Positions 6,885 through 13,077 of a stretch of 13,077 nucleotides of DNA are shown here, piece by piece. This DNA is from Candidatus Fibrimonadales bacterium (GTDB lineage Bacteria > Fibrobacterota > Fibrobacteria > Fibrobacterales > Fibrobacteraceae): assembly GCA_009777135.1 (NCBI GenBank), contig WRMM01000027.1, forward strand, positions 1-13,077, in the 5' to 3' direction. The notes under the pieces were generated by a model. It saw only the letters and a program-made list of their open reading frames with translations. It had not been told where the DNA came from and ran no database searches. Position numbers and translations under genes: made by a program. Numbering within the stretch: the first letter of the stretch is position 1; each line of letters starts with the position of its first letter.

Positions 6885-7920
6885 ACTCTTAAACTCAAAC
6901 TACCCTCCATTAGTTACAAAAATGCAAACATTTCCCGATGTATTTTTTTCATTATTACAAAAGTCGACATCTGTAAAAATTGCCAGTGGTTATATTTCAG
7001 AAGAAGCAATTGCAGAATTATTAGGTCTCTATAATAATGGTCTAAAAATTAAAATGTTCCTTGTTATTGGAATGCATTATTTTGATGGTTTTACTGTTGG
7101 GCAATACGAAGCATTACTTTCTCTTGCGGATTTATTAAATAGTAACAATTTGGGAAATGTATTGCTGTCGAGAGTGTCCAAATATCACGGTAAAGTTTAT
7201 TCTTTCACTGATATAGAAAACGACTATTCTGCGATAATTGGCTCAAGCAATTTAACCAAAATAAACACTTCTGAAAAGATTTATGATACAGATATTTTGA
7301 TCAGCAAAGAAAAAATAAATACAGAAATAGAAATATTCCTATCTGATCTCCAAAAAAAGTATTGTCGCAATATAAATGAAATAGATCGGAACGAAATAAA
7401 AATCATCGAACCAAAAAATTTGTTTGAAGGTTATTTAGAAGTAGAAAAAATAACTGATGCAGAAAAGGTAAAAGTTATTAATTCCTTGATGTCTATTTCT
7501 TTCGATATAGAAATAAAGCCTGAAGAAAAAAGCCATTTAAATTGTTACCACGGCAAAGGAAGGGAAACTCCAAATGGACTAATCCGTCCTCGTCCATGGT
7601 ATGAATCAAATGTAATGGTTCCAAAAGAAATAACGTCATTGCCGGATTACCCAAGTAATATTGATTTTACTGTAATTACAGATGACGGTTACAAATTTAA
7701 ATGTGTTACTAATGGTGATTATGCTAAAAATTTAAGATCTGCTGGGGATTTACAAATTCTTGGTCGATGGCTAAAAGGTAGAATGGAAAACAGCAATGTT
7801 CTTAAAATCGGTGATAAAGTGACGGTTGATACATTTATTCGTTACGGACGTAATACAATCAAGCTTACCAAAACAACAATTCCTAATACATGGTATATGG
7901 ATTTTGGAGCGAATAAATGA
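6877..7920 (+). CDS. PLD-type restriction endonuclease, NgoFVII/BfiI-like
   Basis: This 347-residue nuclease has a phospholipase D fold, a class that cuts DNA without a metal ion and works as a dimer with a shared active site. The N-terminal domain (about 1-165) has the signature Y-H-G-K-V-Y-S-F with His104 and Lys106, then I-I-G-S-S-N with Asn125 and a downstream acidic residue (Glu133 is the best candidate), the BfiI/NgoFVII arrangement of one H-x-K motif per chain. The C-terminal part (about 215-347) looks like the B3-type DNA-binding domain of NgoFVII: a Gly/Arg/Pro-rich HGKGRETPNGLIRPRPWYE, then FTVITDDGYKFKCVTNGD, LGRWLKGRM, and IRYGRNTIKL ending in TWYMDF. Its gene overlaps M2 by 8 bases and Z1 by 4 (ATGA), so the three are surely co-expressed. 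The recognition site is unknown. Confidence 0.88.
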   Translation: MIELLNSNYPPLVTKMQTFPDVFFSLLQKSTSVKIASGYISEEAIAELLGLYNNGLKIKMFLVIGMHYFDGFTVGQYEALLSLADLLNSNNLGNVLLSRVSKYHGKVYSFTDIENDYSAIIGSSNLTKINTSEKIYDTDILISKEKINTEIEIFLSDLQKKYCRNINEIDRNEIKIIEPKNLFEGYLEVEKITDAEKVKVINSLMSISFDIEIKPEEKSHLNCYHGKGRETPNGLIRPRPWYESNVMVPKEITSLPDYPSNIDFTVITDDGYKFKCVTNGDYAKNLRSAGDLQILGRWLKGRMENSNVLKIGDKVTVDTFIRYGRNTIKLTKTTIPNTWYMDFGANK

Positions 7921-9800
7921 AAAATCTTAATGATTATCTTAATACTATAAAATTTGATGATACCAAACAAACGATAATAAACGTTACTTCAAATTTATTT
8001 GAACAGCAATTAGCGTCATTCGATTATCAAAGCCAGCTCAATGGACTTTTACTTGGTGACGTTCAAAGTGGAAAAACAGGGCAAATGTTTGGTATACTTG
8101 CTGCCGCTGTGGATAAAGAGTTTGACTTGTTTCTTGTACTGACCACTGACAACACAAGGTTGCAACAGCAAACATTTAAAAGAGCGTTAGAGAGTTTCCC
8201 ACAGTTTTGTGTTTGCGGTGAATCTGATAGCATTCGTTTTACAATGAATAAAATGCGAATACCTGTCGTGATCATATTAAAAAAGAATTCTTCAGTACTT
8301 AAAAAATGGCGTAATTATCTTCTGAATTCTAAATTTCTTACGGGTAGAACGCTCTTCTTAATAGATGATGAGGCCGATGCTGCAAGCCTAAATGCAAAAG
8401 TAAATCAAAATGAAATTACTGCAATAAATCAACATATTAGAGATATACGAAATACTTGCGCTTCTTGTATTTATCTACAAGTAACGGCAACACCGCAAGC
8501 CGTATTGCTACAAACCGACGATTCAGAGTTCAAACCTTCATTTGTGATTTATTTTGAACCAGGTAAATCGTATTTGGGCGGTGATTTTTTCTTTTCAAAG
8601 CCAGAACCTTATTGCATTATTGAAACAGATGATAATATGATACAAGCAACAATTGATCCTAATGCTGATACTTATTGGCTTAATCGAGCAATATTAAATT
8701 TTCTTGTTGTGGCAGCTCAATTTAAATTAACAGATTATTCATCGGTATGTAATTTTTTAATTCACCCAAGCGTAAAGACACGAGATCATACTACAGTAGC
8801 GGAGAAAATAGGGGAAATATTAAATGAAATACTTCAAGGCATCATTGAAAATGAAGACGATCTCAAAGAAAATTTGATGATAGAATGGAAGAATCTTTAT
8901 ACAACAAAACCTGAAATTAAGTCTTTTGAAATAATTTGTGATCGCATAAGAGAAATGTTATTTCATTCAGAAATAAATATACATATCTTAAACTCAAAAT
9001 CAAATGCAACTATTGATGTTGAAACTGGCTATAACATTGTTATAGGTGGAAATATATTGGGGCGAGGAGTAACATTCCCCAATTTACAGACGGTTTATTA
9101 TTCTCGTACTGCAAAAACACCGCAAGCAGACACTTATTGGCAGCATTGCCGGATGTTTGGGTATGATCGCGATAGAAGTTTGATAAGGTTATTTATGCCA
9201 TTTTCTATTTTTAAATTGTTTCAAGAACTTAATGAATCACAAAAGGCACTTATAAAACAAATATCTGTACATGGAATTGATGAAGTTCATTTATTATATG
9301 CAAATGGTATACGGCCTACTCGAAATACTGTTATTAATTCACAGAGACTGTCGCAAATTGTAGGCGGTGTAAATTATTTTGCAGCTTTTCCTGTAAATAA
9401 AACCTTACAGGATTTAGATTCGCTATTGCTTCCTTTTGAAGGAAAAGGTTTTATAGATTGTCCAGTATCATTGATCACTGATATTCTTTTGCGTATAGGA
9501 AGCGAAGATCAAATGAGTGATTGGAATTCACAGGAATTTATAAATGCAGTAAATATGGTTACAGAAAAAGAGAGGTTGAAAACCGCAAAACTTTTTGTAA
9601 GTGTTGGACGTAGGATTTCAAAAGGCAAAGGAACAATGTTATCCGAGAACGATAGAGTAGAAATTGATAAGTATAATTCCGATATTGCTTTGATAATGTA
9701 CCGTATGATTGACGACCATGAACTTGGTTGGAATGGTTCAATATGGATGCCGAATATTAAATTACCTGAAGGTTTTACACTCTTTAAGATACAAGATTAA
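7917..9800 (+). CDS. Z1-domain superfamily-2 ATPase
   Basis: This 627-residue ATP-dependent motor-like protein belongs to the class found in restriction operons. Helicase core motifs in order: Walker A GDVQSGKT (47-54); Walker B/DEAD-like LIDDEADAAS (148-157); motif III VTATPQA (189-195). Then comes the Z1 signature: GGNILGRGVTFPNL (377-390), YYSRTAKTPQADTYWQHC and QHCRMFGYDRDRS (409-421), where an Arg finger and the aromatic F-G-Y are kept, followed by IRLFMP. Residues about 430-627 form an uncharacterised C-terminal region. No nuclease motif is visible, so it is not itself the cutter. Z1 proteins are known from restriction systems with a GHKL (MORC/MutL-like) ATPase; none is present here, and a PLD endonuclease precedes it with a 4-base overlap. 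It may translocate on DNA or regulate the PLD enzyme. GGAG (7906-7909) lies 7 bases before the ATG. Confidence 0.9.
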   Translation: MKNLNDYLNTIKFDDTKQTIINVTSNLFEQQLASFDYQSQLNGLLLGDVQSGKTGQMFGILAAAVDKEFDLFLVLTTDNTRLQQQTFKRALESFPQFCVCGESDSIRFTMNKMRIPVVIILKKNSSVLKKWRNYLLNSKFLTGRTLFLIDDEADAASLNAKVNQNEITAINQHIRDIRNTCASCIYLQVTATPQAVLLQTDDSEFKPSFVIYFEPGKSYLGGDFFFSKPEPYCIIETDDNMIQATIDPNADTYWLNRAILNFLVVAAQFKLTDYSSVCNFLIHPSVKTRDHTTVAEKIGEILNEILQGIIENEDDLKENLMIEWKNLYTTKPEIKSFEIICDRIREMLFHSEINIHILNSKSNATIDVETGYNIVIGGNILGRGVTFPNLQTVYYSRTAKTPQADTYWQHCRMFGYDRDRSLIRLFMPFSIFKLFQELNESQKALIKQISVHGIDEVHLLYANGIRPTRNTVINSQRLSQIVGGVNYFAAFPVNKTLQDLDSLLLPFEGKGFIDCPVSLITDILLRIGSEDQMSDWNSQEFINAVNMVTEKERLKTAKLFVSVGRRISKGKGTMLSENDRVEIDKYNSDIALIMYRMIDDHELGWNGSIWMPNIKLPEGFTLFKIQD

Positions 9801-12778
9801 TGAGACTCTTACTCCTTTTCTCCTTTCTTTACGTTTCTGTATTTTCAGAAGTTATTTTCTACGGCAATCAAAGCGGCGTGAATTGGAAAAGCGCGGAGAC
9901 GGAGCGTTTTTTGGTGCATTATCCTGTGGAATATAGGGAGCGGGCGGCGTGGGCAACGGAAATGGCAGAAAGCGTTTATGATACTTTGACAAATCGCTAT
10001 AAAATTAAATTGCCGAGCAAAATCAATTTGGTTTTTGACAACGTTCTTTACAGCAGCGGAGAAGCAAATCCTGTTTATAATATGATGCGCATTGGGCTTA
10101 CCAGCTGGGATTTTAAAGTGCGCGGCACGCACTCCTGGACAAAGGATGTTATTTTTCACGAGTTTGCGCATTTGGCAAGCATGCAAAACGGGAGCAAAAC
10201 GCCCTTCCCTTGGATTAATGGCTTGCAAATTTCCAAAATAGATTTTTACAACGAACGGCAGCAAGTTAACCTTGCAGCATACATACCTTTTATGATTCAG
10301 CCATTTTGGTTTGCAGAAGGCACCGCCCAATACGAAAGCTACAGAATGGGTTTTGATTTTTGGGACACGCACCGCGACATGCTTTTGCGAACGGCATTTT
10401 TAGAAAACAAGGTTTTGCCATTGGAATTTATGGAAGACTTCAGCGAGCAATCTTTAGAAGCGGAACTCGGGCCATACACGCAAGGCTTTGACATGGTTCG
10501 CTACATCGCAGAAGTTTATGGCGATAGCATAATTCCGGAATTATGGAAAGAAATGGGCAAAGTTTCAAATATAACTTTGAGCGGCGCATTAAAAAACAAA
10601 CTAAACATCACAGAAAAAGAATTATACAATGACTGGAAAAAAAACAGAAAAGAACATTACGAAAAAATTCGCAAATCAATAGGTGAAATTAATCAAGGAA
10701 AAAAAATAACAAAAAACGCTTTTTACCATGATTTTATTTCTCCGATAAACGGCAATCTTTACGGGCTTTCAAACTTTGGCGGCAATTTTTTTGATGGCGG
10801 CATTTTTGAAATGAAAGATTCTGTTCCCGTTGCTTTTAAAAAATTCAAATTAAAAAAACCTTATCTTTCACAAGGAATGTCAATTCGCCAAACCTCGGAA
10901 GGCTTGCTTTTAGCTTATGCCACCTATCAAAACCGAGACAAAAGCGGCAAACCATATTTTGACATAGCCATCGCAGACACTCTTGGCAGCAATCGCACAA
11001 TCACAAAATTCGCAGACGCAATTTTCCCCGATATTTCCCCCGACGGAAAAAAAATCGCCTTCGCAAGAAGAGAAAAAGACGGAACGCGATTTTATTTATC
11101 AATCGCCGAGATAACCAACCCCACCGACCTAGAAAATGTACGGGCGTTGCCGGCAACGCCCCAACGATTTGATTATACCGACCTAATTATCCCTACAGGC
11201 ACGGAATTCCATATCTACAACCCAAAATTTTCCCCCGACGGAAAAAAAATAGCCTACAGCTACTTTGACGGAACAAAACGAAAAATAGGAATATGGGAAG
11301 AAAGTGGGGTATGGGGTATGGGGTATGGGGTATGGGGTTCAGACAATGACAGCAGAGATCCTTCTTGGAGTCTTGATGGCAAATCATTGTATTTTTCCAG
11401 CGATGAAACAGGTATTTTCAATATATACAAACTGGATTTGGAAACAAAAAAAATAGAAAGAATAACAAACGTTTTGGGCGGCGCATTTTCGCCAACAGCA
11501 GATTCAACAGGATTGCATTACATAGGTTACGACAGTGACGGATTCTCTATCTATAGAATGGAGAATAGTGAATTGAGAATTGAGAATAATTCTGAAAATC
11601 CTGTAAATTCTATAAATTCTGGTTCAGACAAGTGGCAAGAATTGAGCATCTCCTTTGCAAATTCCGAACGCAGTTACCTGCCCATTCCTAGAATGCCTAT
11701 TCTTGTGCCTTTGTTTGCCTTTGACGATCGGCCCCCGGATTTTGGAGCGGTTAATGCTGGGAAAATGGTTCCGAAAGTTGGGCTTGCGTTTGCTTTGAAT
11801 GATCCGCTTAACAAAAACTTTTTCCAAGCAGCTGCTTTGCAGCAAATTGGCAAATTTGGCGAAGACAGCCAAAGCGATTTGTTTGCCAGTTTAGAAAACC
11901 GCAGTTTTCCAATAACGCTTAACCTTGCCGCTATGCGAATGAACACTTCGTCAAGAGACACGATTCGCTACGAAGATCCTCGCAGCTATGGGGATTCTCT
12001 GGGCGTTAGCGAATATGCATCCGAACTTTACAATACCATGTTTTCTGCTTCTTATTCCATTTTCAAAAAAGGAGACTCGCTAACAGCATTTGCTTCTTAT
12101 GATTGGGCTTCTCTTAATCTTTATCAAGATGGCTTTAGATGGAATTATCACAAAAGATGGCAAACAGGTTTTATGGCAGGCTTTGCAATAGCTGATAGCC
12201 TTTTAAGTTTGCAAGGTCTTTATTCATTTTCTAATTCAAAATTAATCAGGTCGGGAATTTTTTTTGAAAGCTTCACTATTAGCGATGCCGGCGTTGTTAG
12301 CCCTAATTACAGGAATTTTGATTTGCATGAATGGGCGGGCATGGCAAAAATTTCGATTGGCAACCTTGACCTTTCGCTTTCTGGCAGCGGTATTTTGAAC
12401 TGGCAAAGCATATCTGACACTTTGGATAATTTTTATCTGCATCCTTTAGTGATGGAAGGTTATCCGATTCTGGAAAACAGCGAGAGTTATTTTAAGCAGG
12501 GAACGAGAATTGTTTTAGCGGATGCTCGCTACAAATTTCCTATTTACACCGATTTTAGAAAAAGATTTGGTATTTTCACAACAAAAAATTTCAGCGTTTC
12601 GCCTTTTGCGCAAATGGGCTGCGTTTGGCATGATGAATGGCAGCGAAGCTTTGGTTTTGACTGGCGTTTGGAAAATCGCTTGTTTTATTCTGTGCCTTTT
12701 AATTTTAATTTTAGCGTAGCAAGGGGATTGGACGGACCTAAGGACACGAGGATTAAGGTTGGGATTGGGGTAATGTAA
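9800..12778 (+). CDS. Exported zinc peptidase/TolB-propeller/beta-barrel protein
   Basis: This is a 992-residue envelope protein. Residues 1-16 are a signal peptide with a Leu/Phe core; cleavage after about Ser16 is likely. Residues about 20-300 form a gluzincin-type peptidase domain: zinc-binding HEFAH (120-124), then FAEGTAQYESY with Glu173 as the probable third ligand. Residues about 300-610 hold TolB/WD40-like propeller blades, seen in ISPDGKKIAFA, FSPDGKKIAYS and WSLDGKSLYFS. From about 620 to the end alternating polar and hydrophobic strands, ALADARYKFPIY-like and FSVARGLDG-like segments, and a hydrophobic C-terminus suggest an outer-membrane barrel related to surface-antigen proteins. 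I do not recognise a characterised homologue, so the substrate is unknown. Its ATG overlaps the Z1 stop (TAATG) with no good ribosome site, though its G+C usage resembles nuo rather than the island. Three repeat modules are translated within residues about 445-605. Confidence 0.88.
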   Translation: MRLLLLFSFLYVSVFSEVIFYGNQSGVNWKSAETERFLVHYPVEYRERAAWATEMAESVYDTLTNRYKIKLPSKINLVFDNVLYSSGEANPVYNMMRIGLTSWDFKVRGTHSWTKDVIFHEFAHLASMQNGSKTPFPWINGLQISKIDFYNERQQVNLAAYIPFMIQPFWFAEGTAQYESYRMGFDFWDTHRDMLLRTAFLENKVLPLEFMEDFSEQSLEAELGPYTQGFDMVRYIAEVYGDSIIPELWKEMGKVSNITLSGALKNKLNITEKELYNDWKKNRKEHYEKIRKSIGEINQGKKITKNAFYHDFISPINGNLYGLSNFGGNFFDGGIFEMKDSVPVAFKKFKLKKPYLSQGMSIRQTSEGLLLAYATYQNRDKSGKPYFDIAIADTLGSNRTITKFADAIFPDISPDGKKIAFARREKDGTRFYLSIAEITNPTDLENVRALPATPQRFDYTDLIIPTGTEFHIYNPKFSPDGKKIAYSYFDGTKRKIGIWEESGVWGMGYGVWGSDNDSRDPSWSLDGKSLYFSSDETGIFNIYKLDLETKKIERITNVLGGAFSPTADSTGLHYIGYDSDGFSIYRMENSELRIENNSENPVNSINSGSDKWQELSISFANSERSYLPIPRMPILVPLFAFDDRPPDFGAVNAGKMVPKVGLAFALNDPLNKNFFQAAALQQIGKFGEDSQSDLFASLENRSFPITLNLAAMRMNTSSRDTIRYEDPRSYGDSLGVSEYASELYNTMFSASYSIFKKGDSLTAFASYDWASLNLYQDGFRWNYHKRWQTGFMAGFAIADSLLSLQGLYSFSNSKLIRSGIFFESFTISDAGVVSPNYRNFDLHEWAGMAKISIGNLDLSLSGSGILNWQSISDTLDNFYLHPLVMEGYPILENSESYFKQGTRIVLADARYKFPIYTDFRKRFGIFTTKNFSVSPFAQMGCVWHDEWQRSFGFDWRLENRLFYSVPFNFNFSVARGLDGPKDTRIKVGIGVM
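11142..11161. repeat. Perfect 20-base palindrome inside the propeller coding region
   Basis: GGGCGTTGCC is followed at once by its exact complement GGCAACGCCC. It is GC-rich in A+T-rich surroundings and is read as VRALPATPQ between two propeller blades. This looks like a short REP/MITE-like repeat fixed in frame. Confidence 0.85.
11306..11338. repeat. Heptanucleotide tandem repeat GGGGTAT, 4.7 copies
   Basis: Four perfect GGGGTAT units (11306-11333) followed by a partial GGGGT. The reading frame crosses it as GVWGMGYGVWG (from residue 503). Seven is not a multiple of three, so gain or loss of one unit would shift the frame of the 992-residue gene. Confidence 0.95.
11557..11589 (+). repeat. 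33-base AT-rich interspersed repeat, copy 1 (inside CDS)
   Basis: Begins AATGGAGAATAG and ends GAGAATTGAGAATAA, with internal ATTGAGA echoes. It matches 30 of 33 bases of the sequence at 12935-12967 and is translated as RMENSELRIENN. It is followed by a short TAAATTCTATAAATTCTGG stretch and GGTTCAGACAA (11621-11631); this 11-mer also follows the heptamer repeat at 11336-11346. Confidence 0.8.
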
Positions 12779-12902
12779 TTTTTCTACCTTAGCCCCTATG
12801 CATCATAATCGCCGCTTCAATGTAACGGGTCTCTGCGTTCCGGAGCAGGACTACAGAAGGCACAGAGCTTGGCCCCGAAGCTTGGACAAGCGGCTTGGTT
12901 AT

Positions 12903-12915
12903 TTTGTATATTTGC
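12903..12915 (+). promoter_or_regulatory. Possible promoter for a gene beyond the window
   Basis: TTTGTATATTTGC repeats exactly the 13 bases at 3661-3673 and contains TATATTTG (12907-12914), fitting the Bacteroidota TAnnTTTG element. The upstream TTG (12882-12884) is 22 bases away, a little wide, so the match is weaker than the first. Rightward reading would serve a gene past the window end. Confidence 0.3.
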
Positions 12916-12934
12916 CTTTGCAACATATAAATCC

Positions 12935-12967
12935 AATGGAGAATAGAAAATTGAGAATCGAGAATAA
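12935..12967 (+). repeat. 33-base AT-rich interspersed repeat, copy 2 (intergenic)
   Basis: Same start AATGGAGAATAG and end GAGAATAA as the copy at 11557-11589, with three substitutions (TG to AA, T to C) and no gaps. It is noncoding here, showing that the sequence moves or spreads independently of the reading frame. Confidence 0.8.
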
Positions 12968-12973
12968 CAAGCT

Positions 12974-13009
12974 TGCGCACGAGGCTCTTTGCAACAAAGC
13001 CGCTGCGCA
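12974..13009. repeat. Imperfect hairpin with TGCGCA ends
   Basis: TGCGCA (12974-12979) and TGCGCA (13004-13009) pair with each other. Inside, CTTTG (12987-12991) pairs with CAAAG (12995-12999) around a CAA loop, and GG pairs with CC. No T-tract follows, so it is a poor terminator; it is better read as part of a structured repeat. Confidence 0.55.
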
Positions 13010-13046
13010 TTCTCTATTTCCAATCCTAGCCCACTTAATTGCGTTT

Positions 13047-13065
13047 CTACGCCATGATAGCGTAG
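13047..13065. repeat. Hairpin, 6-base stem and 7-base loop
   Basis: CTACGC (13047-13052), loop CATGATA, GCGTAG (13060-13065). A perfect but short stem without a T-tract on either strand; function unknown. Confidence 0.5.
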
Positions 13066-13077
13066 TGCATATCCCCC

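Larger units (their letters stand above)
12779..13077. other. Intergenic region without supportable gene
   Basis: No open frame here has family features or a ribosome site, and short frames on either strand are covered by repeats. It holds three GCTTGG copies (12867-12898), a promoter-like block, a 33-base repeat and two hairpins, and no clear terminator for the preceding gene. Its repeat content differs from the compact spacing seen elsewhere in the window. Confidence 0.6.

Noticed and set aside
11306..11338. The tandem repeat as part of a CRISPR array.
   Set aside because: Units are 7 bases with no spacers and lie within an open reading frame; no array-like spacing exists anywhere in the window.
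12766..12815. GGGGTAA and TTAGCCCC around the end of the envelope gene as a terminator stem.
   Set aside because: The pairing is imperfect, the loop is long and the T-run lies within the loop rather than after the stem.
12789..13010. A 73-residue open frame on the minus strand after the envelope gene.
   Set aside because: It runs through the hairpin and the 33-base repeat, has no ribosome site and no family feature. It may be chance or a decayed remnant.
13047..13065. A 7-base loop hairpin resembling a tRNA anticodon arm.
   Set aside because: The loop lacks the usual T before the anticodon, and no acceptor, D or T arms can be formed around it.

Overview
All genes in this window read left to right. 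Codon usage in the flanking genes, the late nuo genes and a possible TAnnTTTG-type promoter suggest a Gram-negative bacterium of the Fibrobacterota/Bacteroidota side of the tree. A large exported protease-propeller-barrel protein fits an outer membrane. The phylum is an inference; no rRNA or other marker gene is present.

Region 1 (2-3657) is the distal end of a respiratory complex I operon: the C-terminal part of nuoL, then nuoM and nuoN. They are packed with a 4-base gap and an 8-base overlap and encode the three antiporter-like proton-pumping membrane subunits.

Region 2 (about 3658-9800) is a six-gene DNA modification/restriction island, visibly richer in A+T in most of its genes. Order: cytosine-5 methyltransferase M1, an unclassified probable restriction endonuclease, a Vsr-fold nuclease with a degenerate active site, a second cytosine-5 methyltransferase M2, a phospholipase-D-type restriction endonuclease of the NgoFVII/BfiI kind, and a Z1-type superfamily-2 ATPase. 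Overlaps divide it into two blocks: M1 plus its partner (29-base overlap), then after a 29-base gap vsr-M2-PLD-Z1, joined by 4-, 8- and 4-base overlaps. The likely scheme is that the methyltransferases mark host DNA and the nucleases cut unmarked DNA. The Z1 ATPase may make cleavage depend on ATP or on translocation. The second block is the most novel part: it resembles Z1-containing restriction systems described with a GHKL/MORC ATPase, but here no GHKL gene is present and a PLD nuclease stands in the operon.

Region 3 (9800-12778) is a 992-residue exported protein: signal peptide, HExxH zinc peptidase domain, TolB-like beta-propeller and C-terminal beta-barrel. Its start codon overlaps the Z1 stop (TAATG). 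Its propeller-coding part carries three repeat modules read through in frame: a perfect 20-base palindrome, a 7-base tandem repeat (GGGGTAT, 4.7 copies), and a 33-base AT-rich repeat that recurs outside the gene near the window end.

Region 4 (12779-13077) has no supportable gene. It holds the second copy of the 33-base repeat, two hairpins and a promoter-like sequence sharing 13 bases with the one before M1.
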